Positions 45,384-54,719 of a stretch of DNA of 64,000 nucleotides are shown here, one piece after another (positions within the stretch are counted from its first letter, which is position 1; every line of letters starts with the position of its first letter). The DNA lies in NCBI GenBank assembly GCA_902615425.1, contig CACMPD010000005.1, forward strand, positions 1 through 64,000, written 5' to 3'. The stretch comes from an uncultured Pelagibacteraceae bacterium (lineage in GTDB: Bacteria > Pseudomonadota > Alphaproteobacteria > Pelagibacterales > Pelagibacteraceae). The notes beneath the pieces were generated by a model, which was given only the letters and a program-made list of their open reading frames with translations, was not told the DNA's origin and searched no databases. The position numbers were made by a program, and so were the translations under genes.

Positions 45384-46460
45384 ATGGTTCCTATAAAAGA
45401 AGCACTTACCTTTGATGATGTTACTTTAGTTCCTAAGTACTCTGAAATATTACCTTCAGAGGTTGATACGAGTATAAAATTAACAGACTCATTAAAACTT
45501 AAAATCCCACTTTTATCATCAGCAATGGATACAGTAACTGAAAGCAAAATGGCTATTGCTATTGCAAAATCTGGTGGACTAGGAATAATCCACAGAAATT
45601 TAGATATCAAAAAACAAGTTCTTGAAGTTAGGAAAGTAAAAAAACAAAAATTACTAGTAGGTGCAGCTGTAGGAGCAGGACCTAACGAGTTCAAAAGAGC
45701 TGAAGCACTATTAAAAGAAAAATTGGATATGATTGTTGTGGATACTGCTCACGGACATACCAAAAAAGTTTCTGAAATAATTAGATTTATCAAAAAAATT
45801 AAAAGTAAAAAAACAGCTCTATGTGCTGGAAATATAGCAACACCAGATGCAGCTAAATTTTTACTTAAATTAGGCGTTGATGTAATTAAGGTCGGAATTG
45901 GTCCCGGTTCTATCTGCACAACTAGGTTGGTTGCGGGTATTGGAGTTCCTCAATTAAGCGCAATATTAAATGTGAGAAACGGCATAAAGAATAAAAATGT
46001 AAAAATTATTTCTGATGGAGGGATAAAATACTCAGGTGACCTCGCTAAAGCTTTTGCTGCTGGCGCTGATGCAGTCATGATAGGCTCATTGTTTGCAGGA
46101 ACTGATGAAACGCCGGGTAAACTCATAAAAAAAAATAGTAAACTATTTAAAAGTTTTAGAGGTATGGGCTCGGTAGGAGCGATGAACAAAGGCTCGGCTG
46201 ATCGATATTTTCAAAAAAAACAAAAAGACAGTTCAAAGTATGTGCCCGAGGGAGTAGAAGGATTAGCAAAATACAAAGGTAAAGTTGATAAAGTTATTTT
46301 TAAATTAGTTGGTGGATTAAGATCATCTATGGGTTATCTTGGTTCCAAACAGATAAAATATTTAAGATATAAACCGCAATTTGTTAAAATTACAAAAGCT
46401 GGATTTTATGAAAGTATGGTTCATAATGTCGATATCGTTAAAAATGATAGTAAATACTAA
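45384..46460 (+). CDS. guaB: IMP dehydrogenase without CBS domains
   Basis: Oxidises IMP to XMP, the first step to GMP. The (beta/alpha)8 barrel is complete: [11 protein letters not shown], the phosphate loop and catalytic Cys in [43 protein letters not shown] and the flap region [16 protein letters not shown]. At 358 aa it is about 130 aa shorter than usual. The CBS pair normally inserted after [19 protein letters not shown] is replaced by a direct link to [11 protein letters not shown]. Loss of allosteric nucleotide control is inferred. Confidence 0.95.
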   Translation: MVPIKEALTFDDVTLVPKYSEILPSEVDTSIKLTDSLKLKIPLLSSAMDTVTESKMAIAIAKSGGLGIIHRNLDIKKQVLEVRKVKKQKLLVGAAVGAGPNEFKRAEALLKEKLDMIVVDTAHGHTKKVSEIIRFIKKIKSKKTALCAGNIATPDAAKFLLKLGVDVIKVGIGPGSICTTRLVAGIGVPQLSAILNVRNGIKNKNVKIISDGGIKYSGDLAKAFAAGADAVMIGSLFAGTDETPGKLIKKNSKLFKSFRGMGSVGAMNKGSADRYFQKKQKDSSKYVPEGVEGLAKYKGKVDKVIFKLVGGLRSSMGYLGSKQIKYLRYKPQFVKITKAGFYESMVHNVDIVKNDSKY

Positions 46461-46900
46461 TGACAAAAATATTTAAACTAATTTCTTTATTATATTTAAT
46501 AATCAATAGCACGAGTATTGCTGTAGCGGACCAAAATTTTTTTAATAAAGGTTTAAAATTATTCAAAGATAAAAAATATGAGGATGCTAGGTTTATGTTT
46601 GAAAGAGGTATAGTATTTAATCCTAAAGACTCAAAATCTTATCTTTATTTAGCAAAAATTTACAACATTCAAGAAGATCAAGATAAAGAAGAAAAAAATT
46701 TGGAAGCAACATTATTAATTGAACCTAATAACGAGGAAGCAATATTAATGTCTATGAAAATAGCTTTAGAGAGATCTAATTATTCAAAAGTAAAAGATTT
46801 ATCTAATACTTTTTCTAAGGTTTGCAAAAAACTCTGTAATGAAAACAAAGAAATTTTAGACAATCTTGCAAATATAGAACCCAAAAAAAATGAGTCTTGA
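46460..46900 (+). CDS. Exported TPR protein
   Basis: 146 aa. A signal peptide ([17 protein letters not shown]) precedes at least two tetratricopeptide repeats ([33 protein letters not shown] and [33 protein letters not shown]). Role unknown; TPRs mediate protein contacts in the periplasm. It fills the space between guaB and guaA, overlapping both by 1 and 11 bases. Confidence 0.75.
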   Translation: MTKIFKLISLLYLIINSTSIAVADQNFFNKGLKLFKDKKYEDARFMFERGIVFNPKDSKSYLYLAKIYNIQEDQDKEEKNLEATLLIEPNNEEAILMSMKIALERSNYSKVKDLSNTFSKVCKKLCNENKEILDNLANIEPKKNES

Positions 46901-48452
46901 TAAGAATTTGAACAAAATCTTAATAATAGATTTTGGTTCACAATTTACTCAGTTAATAGCTAGGCGAATAAGAGAGTCAGGAGTTTATTCCGAAATTATA
47001 AGTCATAAAAAAGTTAAAAATAAAAATATTGATAATTCAATTAAAGGAATAATTTTATCAGGCGGACCATTAAATGTTTACCAAATTAATAAATATTCTT
47101 TTGATAAAAAAATTATCAAAAATCAAATACCAGTTTTAGGTATTTGTTTTGGTCATCAAATTTTATCAAAACTTAATGGTGGCAGAGTTAAACAATCAAA
47201 ATACAGAGAATTTGGATTAGTAAATATTCGCAAAAAGAGGGAAAGTATTTTAACAAAAAACTTTTTTAATAAAAAAAATATTAATAAAGTTTGGATGAGT
47301 CACGCTGATCAAGTTTCGAAACTTCCCAAAAATTTTAATGTTATTGCCTCAAGTCAAAACTCGAAATTTGCTATAATCGAAAATAAGAAAAAAAATTTTT
47401 ATGGTGTACAGTTTCATCCTGAAGTTACCCATACAGAAAATGGAAAAAAATTGATAAATAATTTTATATTCTTGATATGTAAAATTAAAAGAAATTGGTC
47501 ATCAAAAGATCAAAAGATTAAATTGATAAAAGATGTTCAAAATTTAGTCGGTAAAAATAAAGTAATATGTGCATTATCAGGTGGAGTTGATAGCAGTGTT
47601 GTCGCTCAACTTTTAAATAAAGCAATTGGTAAAAATTTATTTTGTATCTTCGTTAACACGGGTCTTCTTAGAAAAAATGAGGAAATACAAGTAGTTAAAA
47701 CTTTTAAAAAAAAATTGAAAATAAATCTAATTTATGTGAATGCAGAAAATGAATTTTTGAGAAAGCTCAACAATGTTTCTGACCCAGAGAAAAAAAGAAA
47801 AATAATTGGAAATTTATTTATCAAAATTTTTGAAAGATACGCTAAAAGAATAAAAAATGTAAAATTTTTAGCACAGGGAACTCTCTATCCAGATCTTATT
47901 GAAAGTAAGTCAGTGACTGGAAGCCAAACCTCAAAGATCAAATCTCATCATAATGTAGGTGGTTTACCAAAGAAAATGAAACTTAAATTAGTAGAACCAT
48001 TGAAATTTTTATTTAAAGATGAGGTTAGAAAATTAGGATTAGAACTAAAACTTAGTAAAGAAATTATTTTAAGACATCCGTTTCCAGGACCTGGTCTGGC
48101 GATCAGAATGCCTGGCATTATCACTAAAGAAAAAATCAAAATTTTAAAAGAAGCTGACAATTATTTTATTCAAGCTTTAAGAGATTACAATTTATATAAT
48201 AAGATTTGGCAAGCTTATGCTGCATTGCTTCCAGTTAAAACAGTAGGTGTCATGGGTGATAACCGAACTTATGAATATTTATGTTTGTTAAGAGCAATTA
48301 CATCTGAGGATGGAATGACAGCTGATTTTTATGACTTTAAAAAATCATTTATTCAAATGATTTCAAATAAAATTGTAAATAGCATAAGAGGAGTAAATAG
48401 AGTAGTTTATGATGTTACATCTAAACCACCGAGCACCATTGAGCTTGAATGA
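46890..48452 (+). CDS. guaA: GMP synthase (glutamine-hydrolysing)
   Basis: Aminates XMP to GMP. The class I glutaminase domain has the nucleophile in [11 protein letters not shown] and the His-Glu of [11 protein letters not shown]. The ATP pyrophosphatase domain has the PP-loop [16 protein letters not shown], and the C-terminal dimer domain ends [17 protein letters not shown]. 520 aa, normal. It overlaps the TPR gene by 11 bases and panB by 4. Confidence 0.97.
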   Translation: MSLDKNLNKILIIDFGSQFTQLIARRIRESGVYSEIISHKKVKNKNIDNSIKGIILSGGPLNVYQINKYSFDKKIIKNQIPVLGICFGHQILSKLNGGRVKQSKYREFGLVNIRKKRESILTKNFFNKKNINKVWMSHADQVSKLPKNFNVIASSQNSKFAIIENKKKNFYGVQFHPEVTHTENGKKLINNFIFLICKIKRNWSSKDQKIKLIKDVQNLVGKNKVICALSGGVDSSVVAQLLNKAIGKNLFCIFVNTGLLRKNEEIQVVKTFKKKLKINLIYVNAENEFLRKLNNVSDPEKKRKIIGNLFIKIFERYAKRIKNVKFLAQGTLYPDLIESKSVTGSQTSKIKSHHNVGGLPKKMKLKLVEPLKFLFKDEVRKLGLELKLSKEIILRHPFPGPGLAIRMPGIITKEKIKILKEADNYFIQALRDYNLYNKIWQAYAALLPVKTVGVMGDNRTYEYLCLLRAITSEDGMTADFYDFKKSFIQMISNKIVNSIRGVNRVVYDVTSKPPSTIELE

Positions 48453-49222
48453 AAAAAATAAAAAAAATTATAAATAAGAAAAATAAATCTAAAATTGTTT
48501 GTCTTACTGCGTATTCAAAAAATATTGCAGAAGAGGTAGATAAATATGTTGATATTGTACTAGTGGGAGACTCGCTAGGTTCAGTATTATACAATTATTC
48601 AACTACCAGAAAAGTTACTCTAACAGAAATGATTAATCATTCTAAGAGCGTAAGACTTGGAGTAAAAAAAAGTTTAATGGTTGTTGATATGCCATTTAAT
48701 ACCTATTCAACAACAAACACTGCTCTAAAGAATGCTAAAAAAATAATTAAGGAAACCAAGTGTGATGCAGTGAAGTTAGAAGGTGGGAAAAAAATAATCC
48801 ATCAAATTAAACTATTAACCAAAAACAAGATTCCTGTGATGGGCCATCTTGGATTATTACCCCAATCAACCAAAGGCAAATTTAAATCTAAAGGAAAGAC
48901 CACCAAAGAGATCAATCAATTAATTAATGATGCTTTATTACTTCAAAATAATGGAGTTTTTGCAATTGTCCTTGAATGTATAAAAACACCAATAGCAAAA
49001 CAAATTACAAAAAATTTAAATATCCCAACAATTGGAATTGGTTCGTCTGTTCATTGCGATGGTCAGGTTCTTGTTACGGATGATTTAATTGGACTAAATC
49101 AAACAAAAATAAAATTTGTTAAACAATTTCTAAACGTAAAAAAATATATCAATGCTGGATTAAGAAAATATGCCTCAGAGGTAAGATCTAAGAAATATCC
49201 AACTAAAAAGCATTCGTATTAA
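48449..49222 (+). CDS. panB: Ketopantoate hydroxymethyltransferase
   Basis: First step of pantothenate synthesis, using methylenetetrahydrofolate. Metal and substrate motifs include [34 protein letters not shown] and GHLGLLPQS, then VLECI and [18 protein letters not shown]. 257 aa. The partner panC is not adjacent. Its stop shares TTAA with the stop of the convergent TerC-family gene. Confidence 0.95.
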   Translation: MKKIKKIINKKNKSKIVCLTAYSKNIAEEVDKYVDIVLVGDSLGSVLYNYSTTRKVTLTEMINHSKSVRLGVKKSLMVVDMPFNTYSTTNTALKNAKKIIKETKCDAVKLEGGKKIIHQIKLLTKNKIPVMGHLGLLPQSTKGKFKSKGKTTKEINQLINDALLLQNNGVFAIVLECIKTPIAKQITKNLNIPTIGIGSSVHCDGQVLVTDDLIGLNQTKIKFVKQFLNVKKYINAGLRKYASEVRSKKYPTKKHSY

Positions 49223-49830
49223 AAATATTTCTTAAATTGTTCGTTGATCGATAAAATTTCTAAGTCTACTAAACCTCCAATTACTAATTGAAGAGCTACT
49301 AAAAGAATAAAACCTAAACCAACATAGGCAATCCATAAATGTTTTTGAATATAACTTGCAAGATATGTCGCCATTGCTCCTGTTAGTATTACTGATAAAA
49401 CTAGTCCAAATATCATGAAGCCAAAATTACCTTTGGCAGCTCCTACTACACCTATCACATTGTCAAAACTGATAGTAATATCTGCAAATAAAACTTTATA
49501 AACACTTTGAATATAAGATGGTTCTTTAGATTTTTTTGTTGGCGATTTTACTTTCTTTATTTCAAAGAGATCTTTTCTTAAATCATTAACGATCCAGATT
49601 AAAAGTAAACCACCTAAAATTTTAATAAAATAAAATTTGAACAAGTAAGTTGCAAATAATGCAAAAATAATTTTAAATATTAAAGCTCCAGCCACACCCC
49701 ATAAAATAATTTGTCTTCTATGTTTTGGTGCAAAGTTTGCAGCAATCAAGCCAATGATGATTGCATTATCTGCTGCCAAGATTATATCAATAAAAATAAT
49801 CTGAACTAATATGAGTACTTCTTCTAACAA
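49219..49830 (-). CDS. TerC-family membrane protein (YjbE/YkoY type)
   Basis: 203 aa, about seven helices. The two acidic intramembrane motifs are seen: DIILAADNAIIIGLIAANF and DITISFDNVIGVVGAA. Characterised relatives export manganese or help load metal into secreted enzymes. It faces the TRAP operon across a 113-base divergent gap that should contain both promoters. Confidence 0.88.
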   Translation of the reverse strand: MLEEVLILVQIIFIDIILAADNAIIIGLIAANFAPKHRRQIILWGVAGALIFKIIFALFATYLFKFYFIKILGGLLLIWIVNDLRKDLFEIKKVKSPTKKSKEPSYIQSVYKVLFADITISFDNVIGVVGAAKGNFGFMIFGLVLSVILTGAMATYLASYIQKHLWIAYVGLGFILLVALQLVIGGLVDLEILSINEQFKKYF

Positions 49831-49943
49831 AGTAAGAGCATAATATTAAATATTAAAAATAATTCAATTAAAAGTAGTATTATTTTTTTATTGATAATTA
49901 TTTTAATACATAATGAAATAGTCTTAATAAAAATGGAGGACAA

Positions 49944-50915
49944 ATGAAATTCTTAAAATATTTATCAACTATTTTAGTTTCGTTAATTTTGTCAATTAAT
50001 CTTGCAATTGCAGAGAAATGGGACATGGCTCTAGCTTATGGAGCGGGTAACTTTCATTCTGCAAACGCAGCTGAATTCGCAAAAAATGTTACTGAAAAAA
50101 GTGGTGGCAAGTTAACAATTGTAACACACCCCGGTGGTTCGTTGTTTAAAGGTGGAGAAATTTTTAGAGCAGTAAGAACAGGTCAAGCTCAAATTGGTGA
50201 GAGATTTATGTCAGCTTTAGGAAAAGAGGATCCACTTTTAGAAGTAGACTCTCAACCATTCTTAGCAACGTCTTACGCTGATGCAATGAAGTTATATAAA
50301 GCATCAAAAGATGAAATCGTTAAAGGTTTAGACGAGAAAGGCTTAGTATTTCTTTATGCTGTGCCGTGGCCAGCACAAGGCTTGTATAGTAAAAAGGAAA
50401 TTAATTCTGTTGAGGATTTAAAAGGTCTTAAATTTAGAGCTTATAATTCTGCTACTATTAGAATTGCCGAGCTAACAGGAATGGCTCCTACAAAAATAGA
50501 GGCTGCTGAAATTAGTCAGGCTTTTTCTACGGGTGCAGTAGAAAGTATGATCACATCACCTACTACGGGTAAAAACTCTAAAATTTGGGAGAATGGTGTG
50601 AAATATTTTTATGATATTGCAGCTTGGTTTCCAAAAAACATGATAATTGTAAATAAAGATGCTTGGAATAAATTAGATCAGGCAACTAAAGATCTTGTTA
50701 TGAAACAAGCGGCTTTAGCTGAAAGAAAAGGTTGGCAATTATCAAAACAAGGTAACGTTGGTGACAAAAAAGCTTTAGCTGATGCTGGTATGGTAGTCGG
50801 TAAAGTAAATGCACCTCTTCAAGCTCATTTTGAAAAAGTTGGAGAGACTATGGCTAAGGAATGGTCTCAAAAAGCTGGTTCAAGAGGAGCTGCTGTTTTA
50901 TCAAGTTATAAATAA
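49944..50915 (+). CDS. dctP: TRAP transporter substrate-binding protein (DctP family)
   Basis: 323 aa with signal peptide (cleavage after LAIA). The body carries DctP hallmarks: SGGKLTIVTHPGGSLFKGGEIFRAVRTGQAQIGE, SVEDLKGLKFRAYN (with the carboxylate-binding Arg) and VESMITSPTTG. It would bind an organic acid in the periplasm; the ligand cannot be told. GGAGG precedes the start. A hairpin separates it from dctQ. Confidence 0.94.
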   Translation: MKFLKYLSTILVSLILSINLAIAEKWDMALAYGAGNFHSANAAEFAKNVTEKSGGKLTIVTHPGGSLFKGGEIFRAVRTGQAQIGERFMSALGKEDPLLEVDSQPFLATSYADAMKLYKASKDEIVKGLDEKGLVFLYAVPWPAQGLYSKKEINSVEDLKGLKFRAYNSATIRIAELTGMAPTKIEAAEISQAFSTGAVESMITSPTTGKNSKIWENGVKYFYDIAAWFPKNMIIVNKDAWNKLDQATKDLVMKQAALAERKGWQLSKQGNVGDKKALADAGMVVGKVNAPLQAHFEKVGETMAKEWSQKAGSRGAAVLSSYK

Positions 50916-50929
50916 TTCAATTCTTAAAA

Positions 50930-50960
50930 TTAAGGCCACTTAAAATTTGAGTGGCCTTAA
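50930..50960 (+). terminator. Intercistronic hairpin between dctP and dctQ
   Basis: 11-bp perfect stem TTAAGGCCACT/AGTGGCCTTAA with a 9-base loop, starting 14 bases after dctP and ending 6 bases before dctQ. No long T-run follows on the plus strand. It probably protects the dctP mRNA 3' end and attenuates, giving excess binding protein over the membrane subunits. It may also occlude the dctQ ribosome site. Confidence 0.8.
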
Positions 50961-50966
50961 ATTATT

Positions 50967-51449
50967 ATGTTAAAATCACTAGATAGAAATTTAAATAAAC
51001 TCTATAAATTTTCAGGTTATGTTGCTGCTTTTTTCTTAATTTTAGTAGCAGTTTTTATTCTTATTGGTATCTCATCAAGAATATTTGGTTTTTATATAAG
51101 AGGTCTTGCCGAATATTCAGGTTATTGTATGGCTGCCGCATCTTTTTTTGCATTAGCGTTCACATTTGTAGAAGGAGGGCATATCCGAATTACACTTTTT
51201 TTAGAAAAATTATCAGGTACAAAGAAAAAATTTATTGAAACCTGGTGTTTAAGTATCGCAAGCTTTTTTTCAGGATACTTAGCTTTTTACTTCATTAAAA
51301 TGTTAATTATTTCCTATAAATTTCAAGAACGAAGTGAAGGAGCAGATGAAATTTTGATTTGGATTCCTCAAACAAGCGTAGCTATCGGATCAACAATTTT
51401 TTTTATAAGCGTTTTTCATCAATTTATTTTAAACATCAAAAAGGATTAA
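50967..51449 (+). CDS. dctQ: TRAP transporter small membrane subunit (DctQ)
   Basis: 160 aa with four membrane helices. Family pattern SSRIFGFYIRGLAEYSGYCMAAASFFALAFTFVEGGHIRITLFLEKL is present. It works with DctM to move substrate delivered by DctP using a sodium gradient. The stop codon abuts the dctM ATG. Confidence 0.92.
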   Translation: MLKSLDRNLNKLYKFSGYVAAFFLILVAVFILIGISSRIFGFYIRGLAEYSGYCMAAASFFALAFTFVEGGHIRITLFLEKLSGTKKKFIETWCLSIASFFSGYLAFYFIKMLIISYKFQERSEGADEILIWIPQTSVAIGSTIFFISVFHQFILNIKKD

Positions 51450-52760
51450 ATGACCGAAATACTTTTAACAATTTTCTTTATCAGTGTTTTGCTATTTTTT
51501 TTAGGATCTGGAATTTGGGTTGCGTTGAGTATGATTGGTGTATCTGCTATCGGCATGATGTTATTTACTTCAAGACCAGTTGGTGATGCGATGGCCACAA
51601 CAATATGGGGCACATCATCCTCTTGGACACTTACCGCATTACCACTATTCGTCTGGATGGGTGAGATTTTATTTAGGACAAAGCTTTCTGAAAATTTATT
51701 CAAAGGATTATCTCCCTGGATGCAAAAATTACCAGGAGGTTTAATCCATGTTAATGTTGTTGGATGTGCATTATTTGCAGCAATTTCAGGATCTTCAGCA
51801 GCAACTGTTGCAACAGTAGGCAAGATGTCTATTCCCGAATTAAGAAAAAGAAATTATCCAGAAAAAATCTTACTAGGCAGTTTAGCGGGTTCAGGAACAT
51901 TAGGTTTACTCATACCACCATCAATTATATTGATTATCTATGGAGTTGCTGTCCAAGAGTCCATAGCAAAATTATTTATTGCTGGAATTATTCCTGGAAT
52001 AATGATTGCGCTAATATTCATGTCTTACGTAATTATCTGGTCTTTGATTAATAAAAAATCTATGCCAAAAATCCTTGAGGAGTACTCATTTTTTGAAAAA
52101 ATAAAAAGATCAAAACAACTTTTGCCAGTAATAATTTTAATATTAGCTGTTATTGGATCGATATATACAGGAGTTGCAACAGCTACTGAAGCAGCTTCAT
52201 TAGGAGTAGTTGGAGCATTAATATTATCTTACTTTCAAAAAAGTTTAACATTAAAAACTTTTAAATCCTCTTTACTTGGAGCAACTAAAACCTCTTGCAT
52301 GATTGCTTTTATTTTAGCAGGTTCAACATTTTTGTCTTTAGCAATGGGGTTCACTGGATTACCAAGAAATCTAGCTCTCTGGATCCAAAATATGGAATTA
52401 TCTCCATATGTTTTGATATTTGTTTTAATGATCTTTTATATAATTTTAGGAATGTTTCTTGATGGAATTTCAGCAGTTGTTTTAACAATGGCAATTATTG
52501 AGCCCATGATTAGACAAGCAGGTTTTGATATGATTTGGTTTGGTATTTTCTTAGTAATTGTTGTTGAGATGGCACAAATCACTCCACCTGTTGGTTTTAA
52601 TTTGTTTGTACTTCAAGGCATGGCAAAAAAAGATATGGGGTATATTGCAAGGAGTGCATTCCCATTATTCTTATTAATGGTACTAGCAGTTATATTAGTT
52701 GTGATCTTTCCAGAAATAGCTTTATGGATGCCGGAGCAAATGATTAAAAATATAAATTAG
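51450..52760 (+). CDS. dctM: TRAP transporter large permease subunit (DctM)
   Basis: 436 aa, about twelve helices, the transport channel of the TRAP system. Conserved patches are ALPLFVWMGEILFRTKLSENLF, GGLIHVNVVGCALFAAISGSSAATVATVGKMSIPEL, SGTLGLLIPPSIILIIYG and QITPPVGFNLFVLQGM. Full length. Its stop shares TTAG with that of the convergent TPR gene. Confidence 0.95.
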   Translation: MTEILLTIFFISVLLFFLGSGIWVALSMIGVSAIGMMLFTSRPVGDAMATTIWGTSSSWTLTALPLFVWMGEILFRTKLSENLFKGLSPWMQKLPGGLIHVNVVGCALFAAISGSSAATVATVGKMSIPELRKRNYPEKILLGSLAGSGTLGLLIPPSIILIIYGVAVQESIAKLFIAGIIPGIMIALIFMSYVIIWSLINKKSMPKILEEYSFFEKIKRSKQLLPVIILILAVIGSIYTGVATATEAASLGVVGALILSYFQKSLTLKTFKSSLLGATKTSCMIAFILAGSTFLSLAMGFTGLPRNLALWIQNMELSPYVLIFVLMIFYIILGMFLDGISAVVLTMAIIEPMIRQAGFDMIWFGIFLVIVVEMAQITPPVGFNLFVLQGMAKKDMGYIARSAFPLFLLMVLAVILVVIFPEIALWMPEQMIKNIN

Positions 52761-53242
52761 TATTTTGATTTTTCGCCAGCTATGACAGCTTTTAGTTGAT
52801 CATATTCTTCACAATTACAACCCTCTAAAACTCCGAGCCTTTCAACTGCAAGATTATGTCTGTTAGTTGCAACATACAATTCACCAAGATATTCGTTAAT
52901 ACCTTTATGTTTTGGATCAATAGCTAAACCTTGAAGATAATATTTTTCACCATTCTCAAAATCACCAAGCTTTCTAGTTGTGAAACCTAAGTAGTTAAGA
53001 GTATCAGCTTTACCAGGTTTTTTTTCATTTGATTTGATTAAAAGCTTCTGCGCTTTTGCATAACTTTTTTGCGCTTTTTCTAATTTTCCTTTTTTTTCGT
53101 ATTTTTTAGCACTTTTAATATGCACTACCGCTTTATCATAGTTTGTTTTTGTTGGACTTGATCCGCTAGAAGACGAGCCAGCTGCAAAAACGTTTGTTGT
53201 GATAAAGAAGGCAATAGATAAAGATAAGACAATTTTTTTCAT
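52757..53242 (-). CDS. Exported TPR protein
   Basis: 161 aa. Signal peptide (cleavage after NVFA), a Ser/Gly linker (GSSSSGSSPTK), then TPR repeats (AVVHIKSAKKYEKKGKLEKAQKSYAKAQKLL, ADTLNYLGFTTRKLGDFENGEKYYLQGLAIDPKHKG). A Cys pair (EGCNCEE) near the end may form a disulfide. Function unknown. It is downstream of pxpA on the same strand. Confidence 0.75.
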   Translation of the reverse strand: MKKIVLSLSIAFFITTNVFAAGSSSSGSSPTKTNYDKAVVHIKSAKKYEKKGKLEKAQKSYAKAQKLLIKSNEKKPGKADTLNYLGFTTRKLGDFENGEKYYLQGLAIDPKHKGINEYLGELYVATNRHNLAVERLGVLEGCNCEEYDQLKAVIAGEKSKY

Positions 53243-53243
53243 A

Positions 53244-54017
53244 TTAAATAAATTTTTTCATTTTGTTTAAAGTTTTTAATTCTAAACCATTTTCAACTAA
53301 GTTATCTCTTATCGACTTAGCCGTTGCTAATGAACTTAGATTGTCACCATGTATACAAACAGAGTCGATTTCACAAGGTATTTGCTTCCCGCTGTGACAA
53401 TTAAGCGACTGAGTTTGCACCATCTTTAATACATGTTTTTTTGCTAGCTCAGGGTCAGTTATTAATGCATGAGATTTCTTTCTCGATACAAGGTTGCCAT
53501 CATCCTCATAATTTCTGTCAGCAAATATTTCACAAGCGAACTTCATATCTAATTTCTTTGCTGCTTCCTGCATTTTTGATCCGGTAGGCACGAGATATAT
53601 TATGTCTTTATTAATATCCTTAATAGTTTTGGCTAAAATTGTAGCTAACTCAATATCTTCACACGCCATATTATTTAAAGCTCCATGAGGTTTTACATGA
53701 GATACACTTTCTCCATGAGAAGAAGCTATTTTTTGAAGAATTTCATATTGATCGATTATAAGTTTTTTTATTTCACTTCCAGAAAGATACATTCTTTCTC
53801 TGCCAAAATTTTCTGGATCATTAAAAGAAGGATGGGCACCAATACTCACTCCATTTTTTTTCGAAATTTTTACTACTTGATTCATGGTTTGCTCATCTCC
53901 GGCGTGATAGCCACAAGCAACATTGGCTGAATTTACGATTTCTAATAAATCTGGATCATACTTATTTGAGTGATGTTTTGATTTTTCACCTAAATCACAA
54001 TTTATATTAATTTCCAT
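53244..54017 (-). CDS. pxpA: PxpA, 5-oxoprolinase subunit A (LamB/YcsF family)
   Basis: Part of the three-subunit ATP-dependent 5-oxoprolinase that turns pyroglutamate into glutamate. Family motifs: ININCDLGE, NVACGYHAGDEQTM, GAHPSFNDPENFGRERM, SHVKPHGALNNMA, FADRNYEDDGNLVSR and VCIHGDN. The ATG at 54017 yields the usual MxIxxNCDLGE start; the track start at 54041 and an ATG at 54023 are alternatives. It is divergent from pxpB with only 27 bases between starts. Confidence 0.93.
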   Translation of the reverse strand: MEININCDLGEKSKHHSNKYDPDLLEIVNSANVACGYHAGDEQTMNQVVKISKKNGVSIGAHPSFNDPENFGRERMYLSGSEIKKLIIDQYEILQKIASSHGESVSHVKPHGALNNMACEDIELATILAKTIKDINKDIIYLVPTGSKMQEAAKKLDMKFACEIFADRNYEDDGNLVSRKKSHALITDPELAKKHVLKMVQTQSLNCHSGKQIPCEIDSVCIHGDNLSSLATAKSIRDNLVENGLELKTLNKMKKFI

Positions 54018-54044
54018 ACTCATAATTTGTAAGTATAACATGGC

Positions 54045-54719
54045 ATGATTAAAAATATATCAAATCTTGGTGACGCAGCTCTGTATTGTGATTTTGGGAC
54101 TGAGGTAAACAAAGAAATAAATAGTAAAGTAATTCGATATTTTAAAAGTATTCAAAAAGAAAATATTGATGGGATCAATAACTTAACTCCCTCATATAAT
54201 AAATTAATTATTTCATTCGATCTACGAAAAAAAAATTTTCAAACAATCAAACAACAAATTGAAAATTTAAATGTTATTAATGATGACGCTTTAGAGAGTA
54301 ATAAAATTAAAATACCTGTTTGTTGTGATGAAAATTTTTCATTAGATATAAAAAGATTAGAGGAAAAGTTACAAATAACTCGTGATAAAATTTATGAGAA
54401 ATTTTTCGGTAAGGAATTTTTTTGTTACATGACTGGTTTTATTGCAGGTATGCCTTTTCTAGGTGATCTGGAAAACGAGCTGCAGGCAAAACGTTTGGAA
54501 ACACCGAGAGTAAAAGTGCCCAAGGGTTCTGTTGGATTAACAGAACAATTTGCAAATGTTTATACATTCGAAAGTCCTGGTGGGTGGAATATCATTGGAA
54601 ATACACCACAAGTTATTTTTGATAGCACTAATGAGAATAATCCAAATTTAATTAATCCAGGTGATGTAGTTACTTTTGAGCAAATTACTAAAGATCAATA
54701 TTATAATAACAATGAATAA
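54045..54719 (+). CDS. pxpB: PxpB, 5-oxoprolinase subunit B (KipI-like)
   Basis: 224 aa, allophanate-hydrolase-subunit-1 fold. Visible are NLGDAALYCDFG, ESNKIKIPVCCDENFSLD, FCYMTGFIAGMPFLGDL and RVKVPKGSVGLTEQFANVYTFESPGGWNIIGNTP. It pairs with PxpC, whose start overlaps its end by 8 bases. Confidence 0.92.
   Translation: MIKNISNLGDAALYCDFGTEVNKEINSKVIRYFKSIQKENIDGINNLTPSYNKLIISFDLRKKNFQTIKQQIENLNVINDDALESNKIKIPVCCDENFSLDIKRLEEKLQITRDKIYEKFFGKEFFCYMTGFIAGMPFLGDLENELQAKRLETPRVKVPKGSVGLTEQFANVYTFESPGGWNIIGNTPQVIFDSTNENNPNLINPGDVVTFEQITKDQYYNNNE

Noticed and set aside
51359-51586. 75-aa ORF across the dctQ/dctM junction
   Set aside because: Out-of-frame overlap with both TRAP genes; composition rich in Cys/Tyr typical of a shifted frame.
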